DNA from: Streptomyces lydicus
GTDB lineage: Bacteria; Actinomycetota; Actinomycetes; Streptomycetales; Streptomycetaceae
Direction of reading: 5' to 3'
Assembly: GCF_004125265.1 (NCBI RefSeq)
Contig: NZ_RDTE01000003.1
Span: 3,720,001 to 3,784,000, forward strand
DNA: 64,000 bases
Of the stretch, positions 26,954-34,843 are shown piece by piece; positions within the stretch are counted from its first letter, which is position 1, and the number at the start of each line of letters is the position of its first letter. The notes below the pieces were generated by a model, which made no database searches, was not told the origin of the DNA, and saw only the letters and a list, made by a program, of their open reading frames with translations. Both the position numbers and the translations under genes were made by a program.

Positions 26954-27703
26954 ATGCCCCTCGAAGGACCGCGCTACCTCCTCGCCCAGGCCCGCTCCGA
27001 GCCCTCACCCCTGTACGAGCCGTACGGGCACGGGACGCACGAGGACATCGAGACCTTCACCGGCAATGTGCCGCTGGACGACCCCGCCCTGGGGCTGCCG
27101 GAAGACCTGGCCCACGCACTGCACTCGTGGTCCCAGTCCCGTCCGGCCGGCGGTTTCCCCTCCCGCCCGGACCTGCGGAAGCACGTCAAACAGGGTCTGG
27201 TGGCGGCTCGGCGACTGGCCGCGCACCTCGGGCCGTCGTGGGCTGTGCGCTACTGGGACGAGCGTCACCGGACATCGAAGTGGGTGTGCTGGGACTGCGA
27301 ACGCCTGCACTGGGAGCGCGACATCCACGGCACGCCTCCGCACCCGGTGAACCTCACCGTCGAGGGCGAGTTCCAGTTCGGCCCGCTGCGCTCCGACGGG
27401 TTCGGCGACTTCTTCCCCGATGACCCTGCCGCCGCCCTGAACCTGTCCGACAGCCTCGTCGCCGCCCTGTACGGCTGGGCGGACGAAATCAACACCACCC
27501 TGAACCTCCACATCCGCGACCGGGTGGAGGGCAAGTACGACGACACCTGGCAGCGCCTGTTCCACGAGGGCAGAGACCTGGCCAGGCAGCTCGCCCACGA
27601 ACTCGGCCCCAGCCGGACGGTGACCTACAAGGGCCTGGCCCACGGCGGCCTCGCCGCGATGACGTATGTGGCGTGGCAAGGGGACCGGGAATTGCCGGCG
27701 TGA
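26954..27703 (+). CDS. Hypothetical protein
   Basis: A 249-residue soluble protein with good codon bias, and GGAG six bases before ATG 26954. It seems to have two related halves: GLVAARRLAAHLGPSWAVRY near residue 80 and DLARQLAHELGPSRTVTY near residue 205, which suggests an internal duplication of a helix-strand unit. WVCWDCERLHWERDIH contains a CxxC and may be a structural metal site. I do not recognise the family. It is monocistronic, facing a small minus-strand gene. Confidence 0.7.
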   Translation: MPLEGPRYLLAQARSEPSPLYEPYGHGTHEDIETFTGNVPLDDPALGLPEDLAHALHSWSQSRPAGGFPSRPDLRKHVKQGLVAARRLAAHLGPSWAVRYWDERHRTSKWVCWDCERLHWERDIHGTPPHPVNLTVEGEFQFGPLRSDGFGDFFPDDPAAALNLSDSLVAALYGWADEINTTLNLHIRDRVEGKYDDTWQRLFHEGRDLARQLAHELGPSRTVTYKGLAHGGLAAMTYVAWQGDRELPA

Positions 27704-27761
27704 ATCGGGCGGCGTGGCGAGCGGCGACGGGGAACGGGCCCGGGTACCGGCCCTCCCACAC

Positions 27762-28031
27762 TCATGCGGGCCGGTAGTCCCCGAAGCAATAGGCACACGC
27801 GCCACGCCCCTCCCCCACGGCCTCGGCCAGCGCGACTCGACGTCGAGGGTGGATTTTCATCCCGAGGTCAAGGGCGTACTCCTGCCCTTCGTCAAGGGCC
27901 TTGCAGGCCGAAGAGCGATGGAAGACCTCGCCCCCGGCCGTGACATAGACGAACTTGACCAGGCCTTCGGGGACAGGAGCGCAGTCCACGCACTGTTCGA
28001 CAACTAAGTCATGTATGCATCGCTCACTCAT
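27762..28031 (-). CDS. Small Cys-rich protein, possible zinc-binding
   Basis: The 89-residue protein has N-terminal CIHDLVVEQCVDC, a lone Cys in SSACKALDEG and a C-terminal ACAYCF: two CxxC pairs and further Cys/His that could hold one or two zincs. The middle reads VKFVYVTAGGEVFHRSSACKAL, which resembles small Streptomyces proteins with an X-x-T-x-G-x-x-Y/F-H motif. No ribosome site stands out before ATG 28031. Function unknown. Confidence 0.65.
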   Translation of the reverse strand: MSERCIHDLVVEQCVDCAPVPEGLVKFVYVTAGGEVFHRSSACKALDEGQEYALDLGMKIHPRRRVALAEAVGEGRGACAYCFGDYRPA

Positions 28032-28217
28032 ACCGCCAGAGTAACGAGAGCGTCCACCAAGGCAGTTGAGGATTTCTCGGAGTCGACTCCCATGGCCTGC
28101 CGCCCGGCCCTGACGACTTCACGCGGCTGCCTGGACAGGCATGGGAGAGCAGTCATGGGAGAGCAGTCATGGGAGAACTGGCAAGGGACTAGGGAGTGCT
28201 AGGGAGTGGGGAGTGCC

Positions 28218-28829
28218 GTGAGATTCACCGGCCTGTCGGACGATCTCGACCGGCCTGCCGTCGACGCGTTCCTGTCGGCCGTGGACTCGGCGATGAACAG
28301 CAATACCCTGCTGCTCAAGGTTGCTACCGACGTGCCCGTCACAGCGGAGAACCAGCGGCAGGTCCTCCACGCCTACCTGCGCAGTGGGGTGTTCGAGGAG
28401 ATGATGCTCGCTGCCGACCATCGTCGCGAGTGGTACTTCCTGTCCGAACCCGAGGAATTCGGCGGGCTCCCCAATGAGCGCCCGCTCATCCGCGAGGGAT
28501 TCCTCGCGACGACCAGCCCACTCCGCCATGCGGCCTTCCTCGCTCGGCTGCGCTGGATGCTCTGCGAGGCCTTCAGCCCCTACGGGCACCACCGCTCGCC
28601 GGCGCTTGCCGAACAGCTCGTGCGCGACTTCGTTCACGAACTGCTCGGCCAGGACGGTTCCACATGGCGGTTCACTTCGGTCAAGCCCGATTTCTTGCGT
28701 TCGACGGGCTACTACAGCGGCGAAGAGCCGCTGCATCCGGTGTATTTCGACGGCAGCGACTCCGATACCGCGACGTTCATCCACCGCGGTCTCGTCTGCT
28801 ACTTGCTCCTTACCAACGGCTCTCCGTGA
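28218..28829 (+). CDS. Hypothetical protein
   Basis: The 203-residue soluble protein is rich in aromatic and acidic residues (RREWYFLSEPEEFGGLPNER, PVYFDGSDSDTATFIHRG). Its composition is less GC-biased than the neighbours, with more ordinary codons, hinting at transfer. GTG 28218 follows GGGGAG; an in-frame GTG at 28206 adds four residues. There is no signal peptide or membrane helix. I do not recognise the family. Upstream, 28032-28217 contains short GGGAG and ATGGGAGAGCAG repeats and no gene. Confidence 0.65.
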   Translation: MRFTGLSDDLDRPAVDAFLSAVDSAMNSNTLLLKVATDVPVTAENQRQVLHAYLRSGVFEEMMLAADHRREWYFLSEPEEFGGLPNERPLIREGFLATTSPLRHAAFLARLRWMLCEAFSPYGHHRSPALAEQLVRDFVHELLGQDGSTWRFTSVKPDFLRSTGYYSGEEPLHPVYFDGSDSDTATFIHRGLVCYLLLTNGSP

Positions 28830-28871
28830 GTGGGCCGCGCAGCCGGCGCGGAGGGGCATTCACCTGAGTCG

Positions 28872-28934
28872 CCTTGGCCACCTGGGCCGCCTCGGCCGCC
28901 TCGGCCGCCTGGGCCGCCCGGGCCGCCCGGGCCG
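28872..28934. repeat. Seven 9-bp repeats abutting the next gene's stop
   Basis: Seven in-register 9-base units of the type CCTGGGCCG / CCTCGGCCG run up to the stop codon of the minus-strand membrane protein at 28935. They fill almost the whole 105-base convergent gap. Confidence 0.75.
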
Positions 28935-29735
28935 TCACACTCCGCCTTCGGCTCCGGCCCGCAGGTAGCGGTGCATCAGCGCCGCCGTGCACACCACGAC
29001 GGGGACTGCCACGGCCGGTACGGTCCACCACGGGATGCCGATCCACACGGCCGGGAGCCCCACCCCGAAGGAGACGCCGATGCTGGTGAAGAGCAGGCGC
29101 CTGCCGTACGGCTTCCAGGTGAACGGCTCGTAGCCTCGCGGTCCGACAAGGCGTGCCGCGCCGAACGCGAAGGACTGAGCCGCGAGGAGTGCGGCGAGCG
29201 TGCCGACGGCGGCGTTCATCTGAAGCTCGTCACGGGGCGCATCGGAGCTGTTCTGCCGGACCCCGTCCTTGCTGAGCACCACGATGCCGTGGCGCCAGAG
29301 GGTGGCAGTGACCCGGTCGCCCGGCTTCAGCTGCTCGAGGAGCGGTCCCGGGTCACCGAAGGGCACGACTCCCCGCCAGGAGTCCTCGTCCTTCAGGGTC
29401 GCCTCGTAGGTGGGATTCCTCCCGCCGTTCTTGACGACCGTTTTCACGACCGTGAAAGGCCAGGTGCTCAGGCATTCACCCGCTACCTGCAGCCTTGCAG
29501 AAGCGGGACACGGCTCGGCTGCCTGGTAGTCCCGGTAGCGCTCTCTGTCGGCGGGCAACCAGGCAGCGAACGCGATGTAGCAGAGCGCCGCCGGTATCAG
29601 CGACAGCAGGATCAGCAGCACGCCCATGAACCTCGCGCGACCCGGCGGCCGTCGGCCGGCACCGTCATTGCCCGGCGGTCCGCCGTGCTGTGAGCCCTCG
29701 CCCGCGCCGCGACCCCTCGCCCGTGCTGCTGTCAT
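28935..29735 (-). CDS. Integral membrane protein of unknown function
   Basis: The 266-residue protein has a disordered Gly/Arg-rich N-terminus, a membrane helix (FMGVLLILLSLIPAALCYIAF), an extracytoplasmic domain of about 100 residues with paired cysteines (EPCPASARLQVAGEC), and two or three further helices. PGDRVTATLWRHGIVVLSKDG resembles the small beta domain of DUF3592-like or NfeD-like proteins. ATG 29735 follows GAGGGGG; the extension to 29987 lies in the promoter region of the divergent LanC gene. Function unknown. Confidence 0.72.
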   Translation of the reverse strand: MTAARARGRGAGEGSQHGGPPGNDGAGRRPPGRARFMGVLLILLSLIPAALCYIAFAAWLPADRERYRDYQAAEPCPASARLQVAGECLSTWPFTVVKTVVKNGGRNPTYEATLKDEDSWRGVVPFGDPGPLLEQLKPGDRVTATLWRHGIVVLSKDGVRQNSSDAPRDELQMNAAVGTLAALLAAQSFAFGAARLVGPRGYEPFTWKPYGRRLLFTSIGVSFGVGLPAVWIGIPWWTVPAVAVPVVVCTAALMHRYLRAGAEGGV

Positions 29736-30044
29736 CGCCCGGCCCCCTCGAAACCTGCCTACATCAACATCAACCAGAGACAGGCATACACCCAAATAGC
29801 ACGGCAGTACGGGAGAATACGGGCTTCCGCATCCCGGCGTCCCCAGCCCGATAGCCGAAGGCCCGGGGTGAGGCTTCGGTGCCGCGCTCCGGCCCCGATC
29901 GACATGCCGTGGCCGGTGAGGTGCACGGGACCCAGCCGAGAGCTGCGCGGGACCGAACTCCCGCCCCGCATTGCCGTTTTGGGGCACCTTGCGGAAGGCC
30001 GTCTTTCGCTGGGCGGGTCCGGACGATCATGCGAGAGTGGGCCC
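29736..30044. promoter_or_regulatory. Divergent promoter region, membrane protein / LanC-like gene
   Basis: No gene is supported in this 309-base stretch. It contains an AT-richer patch at 29760-29815, where promoters of the two divergent genes most likely lie. I see no small precursor-peptide frame with a ribosome site here. Confidence 0.45.
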
Positions 30045-31304
30045 ATGACGGCACCAGAGGCCACGGCTGTTGCGGTCGACGAGGTCGAAGGGCTCGCGGT
30101 GGCAAGCCTGCGGTGGCTTGCCGGAGCGGCGCGGGAAACCGCCGGTGGAGGCCTCGCCTGGGCGACCAGGCCCTCGGAGGACAAGCTCAACCCGATGCTC
30201 TACCGCGGTACGGCCGGGATCGTCCCCGTGTTCCTGGAGGCGTGGCGGCACTTCGGCGATGACGCCTTTGCCGACACCGCCCTGCGCGCGGCCCGCGGAC
30301 TCGCGGACTCCGTCGACGGCGTCGACGACGACTCCCTCTACTTCGGCCGCACCGGAATGGCCCTGGCCCTGCGGTCCGTTCACGACGAACTCGGCGACAC
30401 AGCCGCCGGGGCCGCCGCGGACCGCGCGCTGGAACTCGTGCGGTCACGCTTCGACGGGGCGCGCTGGGGCGAGCTGTACGAGCTGATGGGCGGCAACGCG
30501 GGGATCGGCCTCGGCGCGCTCGTGGCCGGCGACGCCGAACTGGCCGTGCTCGCCGTGGAGCCGTACCTGCGGACGGCGGAGCGGACCCCGGCAGGCATCC
30601 ACTGGGCCCACCGCACCGGCGTCGACGCCCGTCTGCACCACATCTCGCACGGCACGCTCGGCATCGCCCTGGCACTTGCCAGGGTCGGCCGGGCCACCGG
30701 CCGTGCGGACCTGGTCGAGCTGGCGCTGGCCGGTGCCGCGGACATAGTGGCGCGTGACGAAGCGGGGCCCGAGGGCTTTCTGGTGCGGCATTCCACTCCG
30801 CAGCACCTCCCCGATCTGATCGAGCCGATCAGCTACGGCTGGTGCCACGGACCGGCCGGCGACGCCCAGGTCTTCCGGCTGCTGCGGGACATCACGGCCG
30901 ACCCCGCCTGGTCCGCCCTGGCCGACCGCTGCTGGCGCACGGTCACCCACTCCGGCCTGCCCCGGCGGCTGCGCCCCGGCTTCTGGGACAACAACGGCCG
31001 CTGTTGTGGCACCGCGGGCGTTCTGGCCCTGGCCTGCGACCGGCTCGTCGAACAGCAGGACCCGTACGACTTCGCGCACGTCCTCGTCGCGGACCTCGCC
31101 GCCCGCGCGATCCGGGACACCGACGGCGCCCGCTGGTCCAACTTTGAGCACCGGCCCGTCCCGCGTGACCTCGAACCGGGCACCGGCTGGGGCATGGGCA
31201 ACGCGGGCATCGTGCGCGAACTCCTGCGCTTCGTACGGCTGAGCCGCGGGGGCGATCCGCGATACGCGTTCGCCTGGCCGGACCAGCCTCCGGTGCGCGC
31301 TTAG
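30045..31304 (+). CDS. Stand-alone LanC-like (lanthionine synthetase C family) protein
   Basis: The 419-residue alpha-barrel protein has the LanC repeats (LYRGTAGIVPVFLEAWRHFG, LYFGRTGMALALRSVHDELG, HISHGTLGIALALARVGRAT). Zinc ligands are C267 in YGWCHG and C320-C321 in NNGRCCGTAGV. Classic LanC enzymes have CH in the second site; the CCG variant gives three Cys ligands, known from the promiscuous LanM-CCG cyclases. It has no dehydratase or kinase domain, and no precursor gene is seen nearby, so its substrate may be a small thiol or a remote peptide. ATG 30045 is chosen; the frame stays open upstream. Confidence 0.85.
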   Translation: MTAPEATAVAVDEVEGLAVASLRWLAGAARETAGGGLAWATRPSEDKLNPMLYRGTAGIVPVFLEAWRHFGDDAFADTALRAARGLADSVDGVDDDSLYFGRTGMALALRSVHDELGDTAAGAAADRALELVRSRFDGARWGELYELMGGNAGIGLGALVAGDAELAVLAVEPYLRTAERTPAGIHWAHRTGVDARLHHISHGTLGIALALARVGRATGRADLVELALAGAADIVARDEAGPEGFLVRHSTPQHLPDLIEPISYGWCHGPAGDAQVFRLLRDITADPAWSALADRCWRTVTHSGLPRRLRPGFWDNNGRCCGTAGVLALACDRLVEQQDPYDFAHVLVADLAARAIRDTDGARWSNFEHRPVPRDLEPGTGWGMGNAGIVRELLRFVRLSRGGDPRYAFAWPDQPPVRA

Positions 31305-31503
31305 GACACGCCACGATCCGCCGCTGGGGTGCCGACGCCGGGTCGTGACGGACCGGGCAGGTGGGTGCGCCCCTTCTGCCTGACCGTGCCCGAAGCGGTT
31401 GCGGAACGGGAGGGCGGCACGGGGCAACCCGCCTCGGCTCTGCGAATACCCCCGTCGGCTCTGCGAAGCCCCCCGCCCACGCCCTCTTCGGCCTCGCCCG
31501 GCC

Positions 31504-31977
31504 TCAGCCGCGGCCGGCGCTGGAGACTATGATCCAGATCGGCCCCACGATGAAGCCGATGCCGACCACCAGGCAGGTCCTCGCCCGGGCACGCCGTTCC
31601 GAGCCCAGGTCGATGCGGGCCGTGGAGGGCCGGGCGGGGAGATAGACCACCGGCACTTCCTGTCCGATCGGCCAGCCCTCGGTGCTGCTGGAGGTCGCCT
31701 TTACCTCGCCCGGGTTACCGTCCGCGTCGACGTACCCGATCATCGCGAACCGGGGACGGCGGCGGGCGACGTGCGTGTCCCCATCGAGGTCCAGGGTGCG
31801 GTCCGAGCTCGTACCGCCTCTCACATGGCGGACCACGCTCCCCTGGACGCGGACTCCCTTGAGCCGCAGCCACCGTTCGACGCGCACCTCACGCACGCCG
31901 AAGACCAGGACCGCAATCCCGATCAGAAGCAGAAATATGCCGAGCAGCACCGATACCTCCGTCTTACTACCATTCAT
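31504..31977 (-). CDS. DUF3592-like membrane protein
   Basis: The 157-residue protein has two membrane helices (VLLGIFLLLIGIAVLVFGV near the start and TCLVVGIGFIVGPIWIIV at the end) that flank a beta-rich domain with FAMIGYVDADGNPGEVKA and GQEVPVVYLPARPSTARIDL, the DUF3592 pattern. The function of the family is unknown. ATG 31977 is used. GTG 31950 with GGAGG at six bases is a credible alternative that would start at the first helix. The gap before it (31305-31503) shows nothing. Confidence 0.75.
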   Translation of the reverse strand: MNGSKTEVSVLLGIFLLLIGIAVLVFGVREVRVERWLRLKGVRVQGSVVRHVRGGTSSDRTLDLDGDTHVARRRPRFAMIGYVDADGNPGEVKATSSSTEGWPIGQEVPVVYLPARPSTARIDLGSERRARARTCLVVGIGFIVGPIWIIVSSAGRG

Positions 31978-32189
31978 GCACTCCCACGGGCACCGTATGT
32001 ATCCCGGTGCCCGGCTCAGGCGTGAGCGTGAAAGACACAGGTCACCGTGCCGCGTCACGGCTGAACCACAGGCCACGCTATCCCGCCTGCCACAGGCACG
32101 AACCGGGCCCGTGGGTGCGCCTGGCTGCGAACCGGGTTGGTGTCGGCTGACGGCATGGGGCGGCCCTGCGGCGGCCCCAGGGCAGCGAA

Positions 32190-32228
32190 AAGCCCCCTAC
32201 CGGTGGGAAACCCGCAGGCAGGGGGCTT
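32190..32228 (-). terminator. Terminator after gpmA
   Basis: AAGCCCCCT and AGGGGGCTT pair perfectly, with an inner GTGGGAAACCCGC-type stem. It begins 13 bases past the gpmA stop on the minus strand and has A/T flanks, so it is a typical intrinsic terminator. Confidence 0.75.
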
Positions 32229-32240
32229 GAACGCGTCGGG

Positions 32241-33002
32241 CTACTTCTTCTTGCCCTGGTTCTTCACTGCCTCGATGGCGGCCTTGGCGGCCTCCGGGTC
32301 GAGGTAGGTGCCGCCGGGCTTGAGCGGGCGGAAGTCGGCGTCCAGGTCGTAGGCGAGCGGGATGCCGGTGGGGATGTTCAGGCCGGCGATGTCCTCGTCG
32401 GAGATGCCGTCAAGGTGCTTGACCAGGGCGCGCAGCGAGTTGCCGTGGGCCGCGACCAGGACCGTCTTGCCGGCGCGGAGGTCCGGGACGATGCCGTCGA
32501 ACCAGTACGGGAGCATGCGGACGACGACGTCCTTCAGGCACTCCGTCTGCGGGCGCAGCTCGGGCGGGAGGCCGGCGTAGCGCGGGTCGGAGAACTGGGA
32601 GTACTCGGCGTCACGGTCGAGCGCGGGCGGCGGGGTGTCGTACGAGCGGCGCCAGAGCATGAACTGCTCCTCGCCGAACTCGGCCAGCGTCTGTGCCTTG
32701 TCCTTGCCCTGCAGCGCACCGTAGTGGCGCTCGTTCAGCCGCCAGCTGCGGTGGACCGGGATCCAGTGCCGGTCGGCGGACTCCAGGGCCAGCTGCGCGG
32801 TGCGGATGGCGCGCTTCTGGAGGGAGGTGTGCACTACGTCGGGGAGCAGGCCGGCGTCCTTGAGCAGCTCTCCGCCGCGGACTGCCTCCTTCTCGCCCTT
32901 CTCGTTGAGGTTGACGTCCACCCAGCCGGTGAACAGGTTCTTCGCGTTCCACTCGCTCTCGCCGTGGCGGAGGAGGATCAGCTTGTACGGTGCGTCGGCC
33001 AT
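32241..33002 (-). CDS. gpmA: 2,3-bisphosphoglycerate-dependent phosphoglycerate mutase
   Basis: The 253-residue glycolytic enzyme interconverts 3- and 2-phosphoglycerate. The phospho-histidine is in LILLRHGESEWNAKNLFTGW, the family signature. NERHYGALQGKDKAQ and VLVAAHGNSLRALVKHLDG carry the other active-site residues (Glu, second His). The Lys-rich end KNQGKKK is common in actinobacterial forms. ATG 33002 is chosen because homologues begin MADAPYKLILLRHG. The extension to 33143 is a frame artefact. It is monocistronic. Confidence 0.96.
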   Translation of the reverse strand: MADAPYKLILLRHGESEWNAKNLFTGWVDVNLNEKGEKEAVRGGELLKDAGLLPDVVHTSLQKRAIRTAQLALESADRHWIPVHRSWRLNERHYGALQGKDKAQTLAEFGEEQFMLWRRSYDTPPPALDRDAEYSQFSDPRYAGLPPELRPQTECLKDVVVRMLPYWFDGIVPDLRAGKTVLVAAHGNSLRALVKHLDGISDEDIAGLNIPTGIPLAYDLDADFRPLKPGGTYLDPEAAKAAIEAVKNQGKKK

Positions 33003-33212
33003 GGCGTCGAGCGTAATCCAAGTCGGCGCGGCGCCTTGCGCGGGTCCGGGACCTGGGCTTTCCGGCGTCGTTTGACGCGTCCCGTCAATTCGCTGGTGGC
33101 GGGAACCATTCCCTGTGTAGGTTGCGTATGCGGCTAGAGCCACTTACATGAGCTGCTTGCGCCCCTTCCATGCACCGCATCTCCATGCTCACCACTTCAC
33201 GGGGGAACTGTC

Positions 33213-34607
33213 ATGTCCGCATCCGTAGCGAAACCCTCCGGGCCGGCGGCCCGTCTCAAGCGAGTCGCCATAGAGAGCGTGTCCGGTCTCCCCCGGCAGT
33301 TCTGGTGGCTGTGGACCAGCACCTTGATCAACCGGCTGGGCGCCTTCGTCGCCACCTTCCTCGCCCTCTACCTGACCGTCGAGCGCGGCTACTCGGCCTC
33401 GTACGCGGGCCTGGTCGGTGCGCTCTACGGCCTCGGCGGGGTGATCTCGTCCGTGGGCGCCGGGGTGCTGACCGACCGGCTCGGCCGCCGGCCCACGATG
33501 CTGGCCGCCCAGCTGTCGACGGCGGCGTCCGTGGCGCTGCTCGGCTTCATGGAGAACCCGGTGGCGATCGCGGCGGTGGCGGGCGTGGTCGGGATGGCGA
33601 CCAACGCGTCCCGCCCCGCCGTACAGGCGATGATGGCGGACATCGTCGCCCCGGAGGACCGCGTCCGCGCCTTCTCCCTCAACTACTGGGCGATCAACCT
33701 CGGCGTCGCCGTCTCCTCCACCGCCGCCGGGCTCATCGCCCAGCACGGCTACCTGGCCCTCTTCCTGGGCGAGTCCGCGCTGGTGCTGGCCTGCGCGCTG
33801 GTCGTCTTCTGGAAGCTCCCCGAATCGCGGCCCGCGGCGGGCACACCGGACGGCCCGGACGGCGGACTGGACGGCCCGGACGACGACGGCGGCGCGGCCC
33901 CGGCTCCCGTCTCGATGCTGACCGTCCTGCGCGACGGCCGCTTCATGACCGTCGTCGGCCTCAACCTGCTGCTCGCGCTGCTCTTCCAGCAGGCGTCTGT
34001 CTCGATGCCCGTGTCGATGGGCCGGGACGGCTTCTCCAGCGCCGACTTCGGCATGGTCGTCGCGGTCAACGGCGTCCTCATCGTGCTGTTGCAGATCCCC
34101 GTAACGCGCTTCATCGAACACCGCAGCCCGGCCATGCTCCTCGTCGGATCGGCCCTGCTCGCCGGTTACGGCTTCGGGCTGACCGCGCTGGCGGACTCGG
34201 TCGCCCTTTACGCGCTCGCGGTCACGGTCTGGACGCTCGGCGAGATCATCAACTCGCCGACTCAGATGGGGCTCGTGGTGCGTCTCTCGCCGCTGCACGG
34301 CCGCGGCCGCTACCAGGGCATGTACGCGCTGTCGTGGTCCGTCGCCTCCCTGACGGCCCCTCTCCTCGGTGGCGTGGTGATCGACCACTACGGCGCCGAT
34401 GCGCTGTGGGCCGGCTGCGCGGCCGTCGGCACGGTGGCGGCCATGGGCTACGGGCTGCTGCTGCGGAGCCTGCCGGGACAGCAGGCGGCGGTGGTCCGTT
34501 CACCGCGGTGCGCGGATACGGATACGGATACGGATACGGATACGGAAGCGGAAGCGGCCATGCGCGTGTGTGGCCGCGGGGATGTGGAGGCGTCCGCGCA
34601 GCGGTAG
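33213..34607 (+). CDS. MFS transporter with repeat-derived acidic tail
   Basis: The 464-residue protein has about twelve membrane helices, with the loop motif GVLTDRLGRRPTMLAA after the second helix and a cytoplasmic Asp/Gly-rich linker (GTPDGPDGGLDGPDDDGG) between halves. It resembles drug/multidrug MFS exporters of the MdtH type. GGGGGA precedes ATG 33213. The C-terminus carries DTDTDTDTDTEAEA, encoded by a pure GGATAC hexamer array, so tail length probably varies between strains. The substrate is unknown. It is divergent from gpmA across a 210-base region. Confidence 0.87.
   Translation: MSASVAKPSGPAARLKRVAIESVSGLPRQFWWLWTSTLINRLGAFVATFLALYLTVERGYSASYAGLVGALYGLGGVISSVGAGVLTDRLGRRPTMLAAQLSTAASVALLGFMENPVAIAAVAGVVGMATNASRPAVQAMMADIVAPEDRVRAFSLNYWAINLGVAVSSTAAGLIAQHGYLALFLGESALVLACALVVFWKLPESRPAAGTPDGPDGGLDGPDDDGGAAPAPVSMLTVLRDGRFMTVVGLNLLLALLFQQASVSMPVSMGRDGFSSADFGMVVAVNGVLIVLLQIPVTRFIEHRSPAMLLVGSALLAGYGFGLTALADSVALYALAVTVWTLGEIINSPTQMGLVVRLSPLHGRGRYQGMYALSWSVASLTAPLLGGVVIDHYGADALWAGCAAVGTVAAMGYGLLLRSLPGQQAAVVRSPRCADTDTDTDTDTEAEAAMRVCGRGDVEASAQR
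34514..34555 (+). repeat. In-frame hexanucleotide array (GGATAC x5, GGAAGC x2)
   Basis: Five GGATAC units and two GGAAGC units lie inside the 3' end of the MFS gene and encode the Asp-Thr/Glu-Ala tail. A period of six keeps the frame when copy number changes. Confidence 0.85.
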
Positions 34608-34751
34608 GCCCACGCGAAGCCCACGCGGATGCGGCCGCGCGCCCTTGGCCGTGCCACCCGTGTCGCCGCCTATGTCGCTACCGACATCTCTGCCGGTGTC
34701 GCCGCCGCGGGTGCCGTCGTTGGTGACGGTGATGCGCGTGCGGACGCCGAC

Positions 34752-34805
34752 GAATGGCGGGAATGGCAGGAATGGAAGGAATGGCAGGAATGGCAGGAAT
34801 GGTCG
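34752..34805 (+). repeat. Six 9-bp GAATGGCAG repeats
   Basis: Six in-register units (GAATGGCGG, GAATGGCAG, GAATGGAAG, GAATGGCAG twice, GAATGGTCG) lie between the MFS gene and the hydrolase. A 70-codon frame through them would read as Glu-Trp-Gln repeats and overlap the hydrolase start, but it has no ribosome site. Confidence 0.8.
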
Positions 34806-34843
34806 CACGCGCCCCTGGCGTGTGACATGGAGGAGTTGTGAGG

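Noticed and set aside
34629..34841. 70-codon frame encoding Glu-Trp-Gln repeats that overlaps the hydrolase start
   Set aside because: It has no ribosome site, and its content is made by the 9-bp repeat; the stop-start overlap is probably chance.
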